A stretch of 64,000 nt of DNA from Macrostomum hystrix (taxonomy: Eukaryota > Platyhelminthes > Macrostomidae). The position numbers and the translations under genes are program-made. The notes under the pieces are model-generated. The model saw nothing but the letters and a program-made list of their open reading frames with translations. It searched no databases and was not told the origin of the DNA. The DNA is taken from NCBI GenBank assembly GCA_950097015.1, contig CATNEN010000007.1, positions 10,789,001-10,853,000 of the forward strand, read 5' to 3'. Shown one piece after another: positions 47,032 through 57,251 of the stretch; positions within the stretch are counted from its first letter, which is position 1, and every line of letters begins with the position of its first letter.

Positions 47032-47961
47032 GTAACAGTGAATGACTGATTAGATGAGATATGTACACTCGGGATCAGTCGCTTGTGAGACTTTTGTACC
47101 AAAGAAGTATTTATATCTACCACCGTACAGGGTGTCCGCAACCTGGAAAATCTGGAAAAACCTGGAAAACCCCAAAACAGTAGGAAAAACTGGAAAAAGA
47201 CCAATGTGGGAGTGGAAACCTGGAATTATCATTCGTCCTGGTAGCGGGTAGCTGGTGGCCGCAAGAACATATGCTCTCCAAGAATATTCTATCTTTTCCG
47301 ATCATGTCCCCTTTTAGTTTTCGTCAATTGCTCATTGCTCATTGAAATCGTTTAATCTGAATTTTACCCAATTTGCTATGGAAAAATATAAAGCTCGTAG
47401 TGTTGTAGCATGTGTGAATGAATGAATGAATGAATTAATTGCTTCTGATCTGAATTTGGGAGCTGCGTAGCTCCCGAGCGAGCTGGAAACACTAAATCAA
47501 TAAACATTGTTGCGTACATTCAATTTGTAAAGCTCCTTTAATTTTATAACACTTCTTCGCTGAAATGGAATTTTTACTTTAGATTCATATTTATTGGTAT
47601 TGGCGGAAGCGGTAGCAAATAGGCATGGCTATTCGTATAAATAAAAGTAGCGTGCTTTTTTGGGATGGGGTTGATGATCAGATATTTTGCCTTATTTTAA
47701 TTTGTTCTTTAAGTGCATTTAAAGGCGTACGTGTATTTGTATTGAATTGGTACGGGATTTAGTTGTGCGACACCTTAAAATTAGGCTGTTCGTGGAATTA
47801 GGATGGCGCGCTGCACTGCACGCATGGATTCCTGCATGTCGTGCAAAGACATTCACAATACGTAACAAAATTTCGTCATGGGAACGTTGGGGAGACGAAC
47901 GGGAAAACGGACGTGAAACCAAATGAATTTCCTCCTGGATACGTATCATGGACGTAACAAT

Positions 47962-47980
47962 ACGTAAAAATGTTGCTCGG
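47962..47980 (-). repeat. Right terminal inverted repeat of the DNA transposon
   Basis: Reverse complement of 41795-41813 over 19 bases, with GTG immediately outside. A (CTGGAAAA)-rich patch near 47140-47200 and a (GAAT)n run near 47415 lie inside the right end. Confidence 0.8.
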
Positions 47981-48313
47981 GTGAGAACCTCGCGCTACTC
48001 AAACGTGAACTCTGTGTCCACTGAAGCGACCCAAATCATCTACACCGACGAACCTCCTTCAGAGGAGGTGTTCACGCTGCCGGCTGACAGAATTCAATAC
48101 CCCGAGGATGTAACGGTGAGAGTGATGATCGATGGAGAAACGTTTAACATGATGGTGGATAGTGGAGCGAGCTGCAACATCATGAGCAATAAACCATTCA
48201 GCAAGATCAAGAGAGCGCGACTTCTTGAAAGCGACCGCATCATTAAGGCGTACGGTCCTTCTGCACCTCTCGAAATCCGTGGCATGTCCCACCTGCTTGC
48301 GACGCCAATGTAG
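47981..48313 (+). pseudogene. Aspartic protease fragment of the interrupted LTR retrotransposon
   Basis: The open frame gives VFTLPADRIQYPEDVTVRV and then MMVDSGASCNIMS, the flap-side and active-site D-S-G motif of a retropepsin. It stops soon after (ATPM then TAG). No reverse transcriptase or integrase follows, so the element is truncated. The frame across the transposon matches that of the zinc-knuckle region at 41790, as expected if both belonged to one gag-pol frame before the insertion. Confidence 0.82.
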
Positions 48314-49403
48314 TAAAGTCAAGGCCGCGATATTTGCAAGCTGAATGAAATAATAACTCGCCCCAGTCAGACGTTTTGGCATCGATATTTATTGTATTGA
48401 AGTTCGGAGTGCGTGAGCTGTTATTACGTAATATGGGAGGGCCAAAGTGTACATTATTTTGGGGCTCAGGTTTGAACGGCACATTAGAGAGAGTAAGAGA
48501 AGGAGCGTGTCTAGTTCAGTGCATATGGTACATAAACACTGTCCTACACTAAGCTGATGAAATCGTTGCTCAACGCTTTCAGAAGTTAAGTGCGAACCTT
48601 TGCACAGTTACATACTGGGAGTCCAGTAAAACGAGTCAATTGATTGCCTACCTTGGTGATTCTTGGCAGTTGTTGTTGCCTTAGAAAGTTGGTCAATCTG
48701 TAGAGCTAGCTGTTGGACGATTTTGAGGTCCTTTGTCTTCTTTCCTGTATAAAATCGTGTCAGTCAAGTCGAGGATTGAAATTGATGCGTCTCCATTGGC
48801 TGATTCTTTTACCCTGAGTTTGGGTGAAGGATCACTGACTGCGCCTTCCCATTGGCTGATTCTTTTACCCTGAGTTTGGGTGAAGGATCACTGAATGCGC
48901 CTTCCCATTGGCTGATTCTTTCACCCTGAGTTTGGGTGAAGGATCACTGAATGCCTCAATTCGAATTTCAACTTTATTCTGCAGTCAAACTGCGGTTTTG
49001 TGAAGTGAATAATTACTGAATAACTAAAATTGAATGTTTAACTAAACGCAAGAGGTACATAATCGGTGAATCCACCATAATTTTTCCATTCTTCGTTCTC
49101 GAGTTTGTTCTCGGTTGTCTCGAGTGCAACAGACATGATGATGGTTTCATGTACGAGCATTGTAAATAGCGTGTCCTTTTATTCCGTGACAAATCAGATT
49201 TAGATAGCTAGTCGGAACGCAGTACTATATTACTGAATTTCTTACTGTATATGTACTGTACAAGCCTTTTACCGAATACAAATAAGAAATCAAACAGTCG
49301 GGCTAATTCTAACAGCGAGTTATATTTTCTAGGAAATACTGGGCAATGCAGGTGCAGCGTGACTTCAGTCCGTCACGGCCTCTCATCCATCCAGGCTCTG
49401 CTC
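48314..49403. other. Spacer with a 56-bp triple repeat
   Basis: No gene recognised. Between 48795 and 48960 a 56-bp unit repeats three times. Each copy contains CCATTGGCTGATTC (an inverted CCAAT box) and a TTTACCC...GGGTGAA hairpin. The region lies downstream of the DEG/ENaC gene. Confidence 0.75.
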
Positions 49404-51287
49404 TCAGCCGTAGTTCAATCGGTAGGCAAAATGAGAGGCTGAGACATTGGCCAGCAGCTCCAGCAGCTCGGCCAGCGAGATCACGGAGGAGCCCATCCAG
49501 AGGCCGAGGATGCCACCAAGATGCGACAGCAGGTCCACAGTGGAGTAGCTGCGCTCCTCGGCGATGTAGACGACGCTGAGGCTGAAGGGATACACCTGCA
49601 CCCTGAGGAAGTGCCTGGAGATGAACTTTTGCACCTGCAGGCAGTGGCTCTCATTGGCGAACTTTCTGTTGCTGTCCATGCGGGTGCAGTCGCCCGGGCG
49701 CAGCTGGCGGGCCCGCACGGCCCTCACCACGGCGGGCAGGCGGTCCACGGGCAGGCTGGAGTTGGCGAACTGCTTCAGGTAGGCGTCCAAAATGCCGGAG
49801 AAGGTCTGGAAGATCAGCCTGGCGTCGTAGCGGCCGTGCTGGTGGCTGGCAGAGTCGGGCAGCTCCGAGGTGAAGATCTGAAACTGGTAGCCAGTCGAGG
49901 AGCACTGGTCCTCGGCGTGCTCGGCCTCCTCCACGAGCTGCTCGGTGAGCCGCTGGTGACACTGCAGCGCCTCCCAGTTGCGCCACAGGTCCGGCATGTG
50001 GTCCCGCACGAGGTCCCTGCAGGCGGAGAAGTTGCCAGCAAGAAGCAGGTCGCCGCACAGAGCCCGGACTCGCCGGTGAAATCCCTGGAAGCCGCCGCCC
50101 TGTGCGTCAAACAGGTCGTCGCAATGGCGGCCGGGCCTCAGGTGAGTCGGCAGGCCGACGGGACCCGTGGGAAGGCAGCCACACCTGGCCTGGATCTGCT
50201 CCGCCTCCTGCCACTCCAGCCGGTCCGCCAGGCTGGTCTTGTACGTTCTGACCGTCGGCACGAGCGGGTCGCGAACGAAGAACTCAGAGGCCTCCTCACA
50301 CGGTCTCTGGGGCGTGTTGAGCAGCTGGGTGCGCACCTCTCTAAGGCCGATCTTGGTCTCGTGGCTGGTCGCTGCCATGATCGAGTCCTCGCTGACCCTG
50401 GGCACCGAGTTGGCCTCGTGCGCTGTCACCAGCACCCCATTGGTTTCCAGGCCCGTGTCCGTGGAGCCGTCCAGCACGGCCGGGTCGCTCCAGTTGCGGA
50501 AGTGCGGGTCGGAGGCTGGCGAGTACAGGATGAGGCTCAGGCCATCGTGCGGCCTCTCCTGGACGCCCTGCGGCCGGAAGGTGAAGCAGTTGCCGTACTG
50601 CCTGTGGTAGAAGGCGGAGAACTGAGACGGCTGGCAGAGCGAGTCGCAGAACTTGCACTGGATCAGCAGGTCCTGCACCGACACTCCCAGCGCGGTGGCG
50701 TTGCCCAGAAAGTGCAGCCCCGGCAGCGACTTGGGCAGGCCGAACAGGCCATGCGAGAGCAGCAGGAAGTCGCTGAGGTCGGGCACCCGCCGCAGCGCCG
50801 CCGGGTAGCCGGCCCTGAAGAAGCGCATCTGCCACGCCTCGCACACCGTCACGCTGGGGAACCTGAAGTCGTTGAGGATCTCCCGCGTTGAGGACTGCAG
50901 CGGGAACTTGTAGTACTCCGACACCTGCTGGAACACGTGCAGGCCCAGGCAGCTCAGCATCCCCGCCAGAACCACCGCCCAGGCCGCGCCACAAGGGGCC
51001 GCGCCCACGTGCCACAGGCCGTGAATGGCCGCCGTGTCCAGAAACCTGGCGACCGTCAGCCTGCGGTGCCGGGACAGCGCCAGCTCGCGAGTCTGCCTGC
51101 CGCCGCCTCCGCCGATGGGCGCCTCCGAGGCGGCAGGCCGCGTCGAGCCCTCCGCCTCGTCACGCAGGACCCACACTGGCAGCTCCTCTTGAGGGACCGG
51201 CATCTCGTCTCTGCCAGTTGGAACACTTCTTCTACACTGAAGGTCTGAGCGAAACGATATTCCTGGAATCCGCGCTGTCGGTTTCAT
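49404..51287 (-). CDS. DEG/ENaC (degenerin/ASIC-type) sodium channel subunit, intronless, 627 aa
   Basis: Amiloride-family cation channel of the plasma membrane. The cytoplasmic N-terminus has the His-Gly gating motif (IHGLWHV, residues 89-90). TM1 is about 100-122. It is followed by FPSVTVC, the conserved start of the ectodomain. The extracellular domain (about 130-585) contains many Cys residues (CKFCDSLC, RCGCLP, GDLLLAGNFSAC). TM2 near 586-612 contains GLWMGSS, matching the G-x-S selectivity filter, and continues SVISLAELLELL. The start could be Met1 at 51287 or Met29 at 51201. It is a full-length frame with no intron, unlike all confident neighbours, so it may be a retrocopy or a lineage that lost introns. 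Gating ligand (proton, peptide, force) cannot be inferred. The GC-rich antisense frames are shadows. Confidence 0.92.
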   Translation of the reverse strand: MKPTARIPGISFRSDLQCRRSVPTGRDEMPVPQEELPVWVLRDEAEGSTRPAASEAPIGGGGGRQTRELALSRHRRLTVARFLDTAAIHGLWHVGAAPCGAAWAVVLAGMLSCLGLHVFQQVSEYYKFPLQSSTREILNDFRFPSVTVCEAWQMRFFRAGYPAALRRVPDLSDFLLLSHGLFGLPKSLPGLHFLGNATALGVSVQDLLIQCKFCDSLCQPSQFSAFYHRQYGNCFTFRPQGVQERPHDGLSLILYSPASDPHFRNWSDPAVLDGSTDTGLETNGVLVTAHEANSVPRVSEDSIMAATSHETKIGLREVRTQLLNTPQRPCEEASEFFVRDPLVPTVRTYKTSLADRLEWQEAEQIQARCGCLPTGPVGLPTHLRPGRHCDDLFDAQGGGFQGFHRRVRALCGDLLLAGNFSACRDLVRDHMPDLWRNWEALQCHQRLTEQLVEEAEHAEDQCSSTGYQFQIFTSELPDSASHQHGRYDARLIFQTFSGILDAYLKQFANSSLPVDRLPAVVRAVRARQLRPGDCTRMDSNRKFANESHCLQVQKFISRHFLRVQVYPFSLSVVYIAEERSYSTVDLLSHLGGILGLWMGSSVISLAELLELLANVSASHFAYRLNYG

Positions 51288-52836
51288 TTTCTTGCCTATT
51301 TCTCATTCTTTTTTGCAACTCGCTGGCCAATGGCACTCCGCTTGCCTCCGGGCTCGCGCTGCCCCCCCTTCCCCAACTCCCAGGGGCAGCCGAATAAAAA
51401 CCAGTCGATCCGAGGGGATTTTTATTTGCCCGAACACCGGACGAATTAATTGACGCCCAAGGGGGGCAGGCAGGCTGCCGAGTGGGCCTTGTACACAGCT
51501 GAGCCGGTGCAGCCACTCGAGGCCGCAAATTCATTCCGGGTACAGGCCCGCCACCGCCTTGGTTAGCGCGGTATTGCCAGGCGGCAAGCAGTGTAGGGAC
51601 AATGTGCCAGTCATGCCATCGACTTTCCAATTCTCGCAAGAGTTTCGCAGATCAATCGAATGCACAGCGGGGAAATTTGTTGGCAAGAAAACAGACCTCC
51701 CAACTGTCCCTATGCTCCGATAGGCATGCAAACTATGCTTGTTGAGTGCTTGAAAATGATACAGCTAGCAACAGCTAGCGCAAAATAATTGTTAGAAGTG
51801 AATGCTGCCGACAAGAAAGGAGGCAGGTAGACAGCTGTTCCATTTGTACATGCATGCGCGTGCAGCTGATATTGCCTGCGGTTTAGCAGACTTTAAAAGT
51901 CAGTTGGAATTAACCGAGTTTAGTCAGTCAAGCAGAAGTGCAGGCATGAGGCTTGTAGGAGAACGTTGAGTGGGCTAGGACAAGGGAAACAAGAGTCCAC
52001 TGGACTAAAGAACGAAAAGATAATTTATTCCTGCTGTCTCCTTTGAGTTGGCAGTTTTTTACTGGTCGCTGCAAATAGTCATGGAAAGTAGTATAATTTG
52101 GTTAAATTAAAGCAGAAATGGAAGTTAACTGTCTTTTTATCAATAAAGAGCGATCTTGATTAAAATATACAAGGGAGACATGCCACAAAAGCGGTATCAA
52201 AGCGTTAATTGTAGAAAGTTTAGTTAGCGGTGCGCACATCCAGCTACTGATAAGTAGAAATGGAAGAACATTTCAGAAAATTTCTTTGACTCAGAAACTT
52301 CAATTTGGTCACTTAGGCCAAAAGTGCAGACTTGGCTAAAATTTTCGGGAAGAATGAACAGTAGGAATGTAACAGTCGGGAAAAGATAAAAACTTGTCAA
52401 ATATTGTAGTCAGTAGGCGGCAGTGCTAGTTGTACAATTGTAAAACATAAAATTGGAAGTCCATGATAAAATACGGATTTAAAACATTTTGTCCACGGAA
52501 AAGCAAAGCATAAAAACTTGTTAAATTGACAATGACCTGCACCTGATGATTCCTTTCTAAACCCATTTCTTCTAGTGCCCAATGTCTGTCGTAAGCCGTT
52601 ACAGCATTCCAATTGTTAACACCAGTATTGCGGTCAAGAATGACTTCCGTGACGAGTTGTAAGTTTAAATTTAACAGAAATGGACGAATTACCGAAAAAT
52701 TTAACAGAAGTCCGATACCGTCGAAAAAATGTTTTTTAACACTACTGCTAGTAGTTTCAATGAGAAAATTCCCTGTCGCGTGATTATTACGAATGAAGAA
52801 TGCCCCCTACAAGCAACACATGTCCTAGGCTCGAGC
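51288..52836. other. Spacer between the DEG/ENaC and claudin-like genes
   Basis: On the minus strand this holds the 5' flank of the channel gene and the 3'UTR of the claudin-like gene. I see no additional exon or repeat. Confidence 0.5.
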
Positions 52837-55468
52837 TCAGTAGGCCCCGCTCCTGTACCCTACAGGCGGAGCCGCGCCAGCCATGCCCTGAGAGTAGCCG
52901 CTGTGCATAGACATTGTGTGCTGGCCTTGGCCCCTGGCCGCACCGGCTGCATACACTGAGCCGGCGGCCGACATCGCCGGAGCCTGCGCGCCCGGCTGCA
53001 GATAGGTGAAGCCGGACTTGCCATCTTGCCTGAAAGGTGCGGGATGCGGAATATGGGATGCGGATTATGCGATGCGGAATATGGGATGCGGATTATGCGA
53101 TGCGGAATGTGGGATGCGGATTATGCGATGCGGAATATGGGATGTGGATTATGCGATGCGGAATGTGGGATGTGGATTATGCGATGCGGAATGTGGGATG
53201 TGGATTATGCGATGCGGAATGTGGGATGCGGATTATGCGATGCGGAATATGGGATGCGGATTATGCGATGCGGAATGTGGGATGCGGATTATGCGATGCG
53301 GAATGTGGGATGCGGATTATGCGATGCGGAATATGGGATGCGGATTATGCGATGCGGAATATGGGATGCGGATTATGCGATGCGGAATATGGGATGCGGA
53401 TTATGCGATGCGGAATGTGGGATGCGGATTATGCGATGCGGATTATACGATGCGGAATATGGAATGCGGATTATGCGATGCGGAATGTGGGATGCGGATT
53501 ATGCGATGCGGAATGTGGGATGCGGATTATGCGATGCGGAATATGGGATGCGGATTATGCGATGCGGAATATGGGATGCGGATTATGCGATGCGGAATAT
53601 GGGATGCGGATTATGCGATGCGGAATATGGGATGCGGATTATGCGATGCGGAATGTGGGATGCGGATTATGCGATGCGGAATGTGGGATGCTAGTTATTG
53701 GATTCCGAAAGTGGGGTGTGGATTATGGGATTTGGAAAGTGGAAGGTTCATTATGGGATGCGGAATGTGGGACGCATAATTTGAGGTGAGCAGCTCAAAA
53801 TAAAGCGTGTGAACATGGGAAGTGGCATACGGAGACCATACGGAGAGGTGGTCCATGGGAACATTAAAGCAAAGCAGAATGTGGGATGAAGAACGTTAAA
53901 AATCAAAGGAAAAACTGAATTGTAGCGTACAACAAGAGTACATTATAGTGTGATTTTTGTGTGGAATGCGGCAGTAAGGATTGTCGTTCCTGGAAAAATT
54001 TTGAGAAGCAGTGAATGAAAGGCACGTCCTGGTCAGATCAGAAGTCGGAACTTAAACAAGACATGATTGTGAATGAATCAAAGGCAAGAGATGGGGAAAA
54101 TCATGATGTTACAGACTCTCAGGTCACGGCAGCTCACCTGTTGTCGTCCTCCTTGTCATTCTTGTACACCATGAACAGGAACACGCAGGAGATGGCGCTG
54201 AAGAAGCAGGCCAGGACAGCGAAGGCGTAGGACCAGGACAGGTGCTGATGGTCGGGCCGGGGCATCCAGTTGCGGTCCTCGACCTTCACACCGAACACGA
54301 TGACGCTAAGGAAGAGGAGCAGCGCAGCAGCGCCCTGTGTGCCACAGCAGATGGCAGACTCGGCCGACCGGCTGCCCAGGATGAGGAAGTGGAACAGGAC
54401 GCACAGCAGGCTAACACAGTGGCAGATGAATGCCATGCCGCACATAGCCTCCACAGCAATGAACCATGGCGGGTCGATCCACTCCCACAGTCCCTTGTTC
54501 CACAGGTTCCAGTCGAAGATCCAGAAGCAGCCAGTCCATTCAGTGCCAAAGTTGTCCTACACATGTGGGGTGGGTTTGTAACTTCTAATCAAATCATGCT
54601 CTTTATTTGCAATCAAATCACTGTAAAAATAACTATTCTTCCGATTATAGGCAACACATTCTGAGAAAAAATGTTATTATTATATTTAACTAAAGTAGCT
54701 ATGAAACAACAATGAATATAATACACACCAACGACTGGTTTGTATATTTACAAATATTTCATAATAGATAGCTAGACTAGCTAGGGCAAATGAAAAGCTT
54801 TTAAGATTTTGCCCATTGAAAACATCATATATGTGTTTATTACCATTGTTTGGTTCAAACAAGCTATAGCTATAAAAATGATTGATCAAACAACAAAAAT
54901 TTATATGACAAAATAAAGTTTTGTCTTTAATTATACTATATGTAAAGATTAATAGTAATATTGTAGAGGGATATTGTAGAGGAACGTTGATAAAAAAGAA
55001 CTGGGATGAATTCTAAATAGTTTAAAGGTCAGTTAGTTTTGTCAACGTTCAAATGCCACAGCGAGAGTTGGTATACCTAATGCGTAGGGGCCTATCTCAA
55101 TTTTACAAAAAAACACGTCTTGATACCTCAATTTATTAGGAAATCAAATAAATATAACATTTTAAAGACTCGCGGAAGGTCTGGGACTTCAGGCAACTAG
55201 CATTACCAAACACTCACAACAATATGTAGCATAGAAAATAATCTCATACCTTAGGATGAACGAATTTTTCGAAGCAAACAGACCACAGACCCAATTTAAG
55301 AAAGGGATTCTTTGTGTCTGGGTAGGATTGAAGCCAGTAAGGGCTGCAAAACGCTAGAAAGTGCAGCAAGATGCTTGCCAAAGTAGTCGCGAATGCTCCA
55401 TAAAACGGCAAATCATAGATGGGATTTCCTTGCAACTTATCGGGCTTCTTAGGGTTAGTAGAAATCAT
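52837..55468 (-). CDS. Claudin/PMP22-superfamily four-TM protein, 3 exons, 276 aa
   Basis: Exons on the minus strand: 55468-55250, 54556-54138, 53029-52837; phases close. TM1 is about residues 23-47 (ATTLASILLHFLAFCSPYWL). Extracellular loop 1 contains W (in YWL), GLWSVC near 61 and a second Cys (TGC), the W-GLW-C-C signature of the claudin/PMP22/EMP fold. TM2 (WFIAVEAMCGMAFICHCVSL), TM3 (AALLLFLSVIVFGV) and TM4 (YAFAVLACFFSAISCVFLF) follow. The tail is cytoplasmic, Gly/Tyr/Met-rich (GYSQGM, VGYRSGAY), and encoded mostly by exon 3. The likely role is cell-junction or membrane-organising; the specific subfamily is unclear. Intron 2 carries a 28-bp minisatellite. Confidence 0.85.
53037..53700. 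repeat. 28-bp minisatellite in intron 2 of the claudin-like gene, about 23 copies
   Basis: Alternating half-units GATGCGGAATATGG and GATGCGGATTATGC, with A/G variants at one site (ATATGG/ATGTGG). It ends close to the exon 3 acceptor. It does not resemble the adjacent exon. All three forward frames stay open through it; I regard that as chance. Confidence 0.95.
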
Positions 55469-57251
55469 CTTGCGTTACAAAGCCGATATTGCAGTCGGCG
55501 CAAGTTTGACAATCAGTGCTTAAAAAGCAGAAAATCAATGCGGAATCAGATATTTTAAATTTATTCTTGTTCCGGGAGATAACGAATTATAACGAAAATT
55601 ATACGATTAGTTAAGAATACAAATGAAAAATATTGTTATTGCAATTTCTTTTCTTTAATTTATTCATTACGTTTTGCTGTTTTTCTTAAAAAGTAAGAAC
55701 ACTTTTTCGAATGTGCTGCACACGGGCAGTCTGTCAGTAAGCGAAAGTTCTAGACCGAGTTCCAAGCTTTGTGCTTTCCAACGACGGAGGGATTGCTATA
55801 TTTGTCAATGATACAAAATCTGTAGCAGTTAATAGTAGCAGTAGTTATTTATATAAAACCGCTCCAAAGAGTTTTGTGACAATGATTAATTTAAGTGTAT
55901 TTAGCATGTCTGCTCTCTCCCACTATGTATATGTTTGCAATAGTTGAATAATTTTACATTTTTAACTAAGAAACGCTTGTTTAGCCGAAAATGTTGCACT
56001 TATTTATCTAATTGATATGAATTTAAGTTAATATTGATATTGAACTGAAACATGTTATTGACCAATTACCCTCGAAATAATAATAATCCTATTGTGCCTT
56101 TACCGTTTATACATTCTTACAGGCACAGCTTGCTAGATTAATGCTCAAATGCAAGTAGCTAAATTCTAGTTTTTTTCTGTATATACATTTACTTTTTATA
56201 AGCCTAATGCTAGAATAAAAGGTTCTGAAGCTTAAAAGCCTTGATTATGTGTAAATTTTTACTTAAAACAAACAAGACAACAAACATTGTCTTGCAACTA
56301 AAATGGGTTTCATTGAATTTTTTTGTTTCACAATGTTTATCTTAGTTTATTTGTTTGTCTAAAGATGAAGTCCCTTACTGCCTTAGTAACTTATTTTTCT
56401 GTCTTTTGCATTTAGAGCATTTATTCTTTTATGCTAACAAACCTGTTTTAAGCATTAGAAAATGTTTAAGACTAAGTTAATTTGAGAGAATTGTTTTTTA
56501 CCATTAGCATGCTATTTTCTAAACTTTCAAAGCTAGAGAGCCCTGAAAGTTTCAACTTGGATGGCTATCCATTGATTGAAAAGTACAAAAATTGTCAAGT
56601 TTTGTTGTCTTGATAGACATGATAGCCAGCTATTGGTAAATAGTAATAATGAACTATTATATATAGTTGTAATTTTTTAATACTTTACTTAATCATTAGC
56701 TAGCTAACTAATTGGAGTAAGAGTAGACTAGACTTAGTAAGAACTAAAGCTATAAATAATTTTATAAGAAAATTGTATTTGTCAGGTAATAATACATATT
56801 GCATAGGACAAAATGAATAGGCCTATCTACAGTGAGGAAGTGATAAACTTATATATTTAACTAAAAAGGCTAAATTTAGAATTCTTGCTATATATATATG
56901 TTTTTTATCATAATTTTGAAACTTTGCACTGATAAATTGTTATTATAAAAAAGCTTTACATAACCTCCAAGTACAGTAGCTAATATTAAATACCATTTTC
57001 AAGCTTATTGTTGGATCAAGAATCAGTTACAAATTTTCTAGTTTCCAGTAGTTTAAAATTTTTATTTGAAACTACCCAATAGGCCTACCCAAACAGAAAC
57101 TACCCAATCGAATTTTATAATACTAATATAAGTTAATAGACAATCTACATTTTCATTCATGCTATCAAAGCTAGTTTGCCATCTGTAGGTTAGTATAGCA
57201 GAATGTACATGCAAGTGATGGGCCAGACCTTTTATATTGTTGCCTAAACCT
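55469..57251. other. AT-rich divergent spacer between the claudin-like gene and DUS3L
   Basis: About 1.8 kb without exons or repeats that I can support. It should contain both promoters. Confidence 0.5.

Larger units (their letters stand above)
41791..47980 (+). mobile_element. 6.2-kb two-gene DNA transposon, CACTA/EnSpm-like, inserted in a retroelement
   Basis: The ends carry a 19-bp terminal inverted repeat starting CCGAGCAACATTTTTACGT (41795-41813 and complement 47962-47980). GTG (possibly GTGA) flanks both sides as a candidate 3-4-bp target duplication, although four extra bases lie between it and the left repeat. Subterminal DNA at both ends is rich in ACGT/TACGT motifs. Inside are two same-strand genes, a 706-aa TNP2-like transposase and a spliced 589-aa DUF4806-like protein, both without frame damage. 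The interior is AT-rich, unlike the neighbouring host genes. 42566-42585 contains a palindromic CACGGTACCGTG upstream of the transposase. Superfamily is inferred from the transposase and short target duplication. Confidence 0.72.

Noticed and set aside
49521-50891. 456-codon plus-strand frame
   Set aside because: Antisense shadow of the GC-rich DEG/ENaC coding exon, which has clear family motifs on the other strand.
53006-53789. Three overlapping Cys-rich frames of about 220-257 codons
   Set aside because: Product of the 28-bp minisatellite in the claudin-like intron 2, on the strand opposite to the gene.
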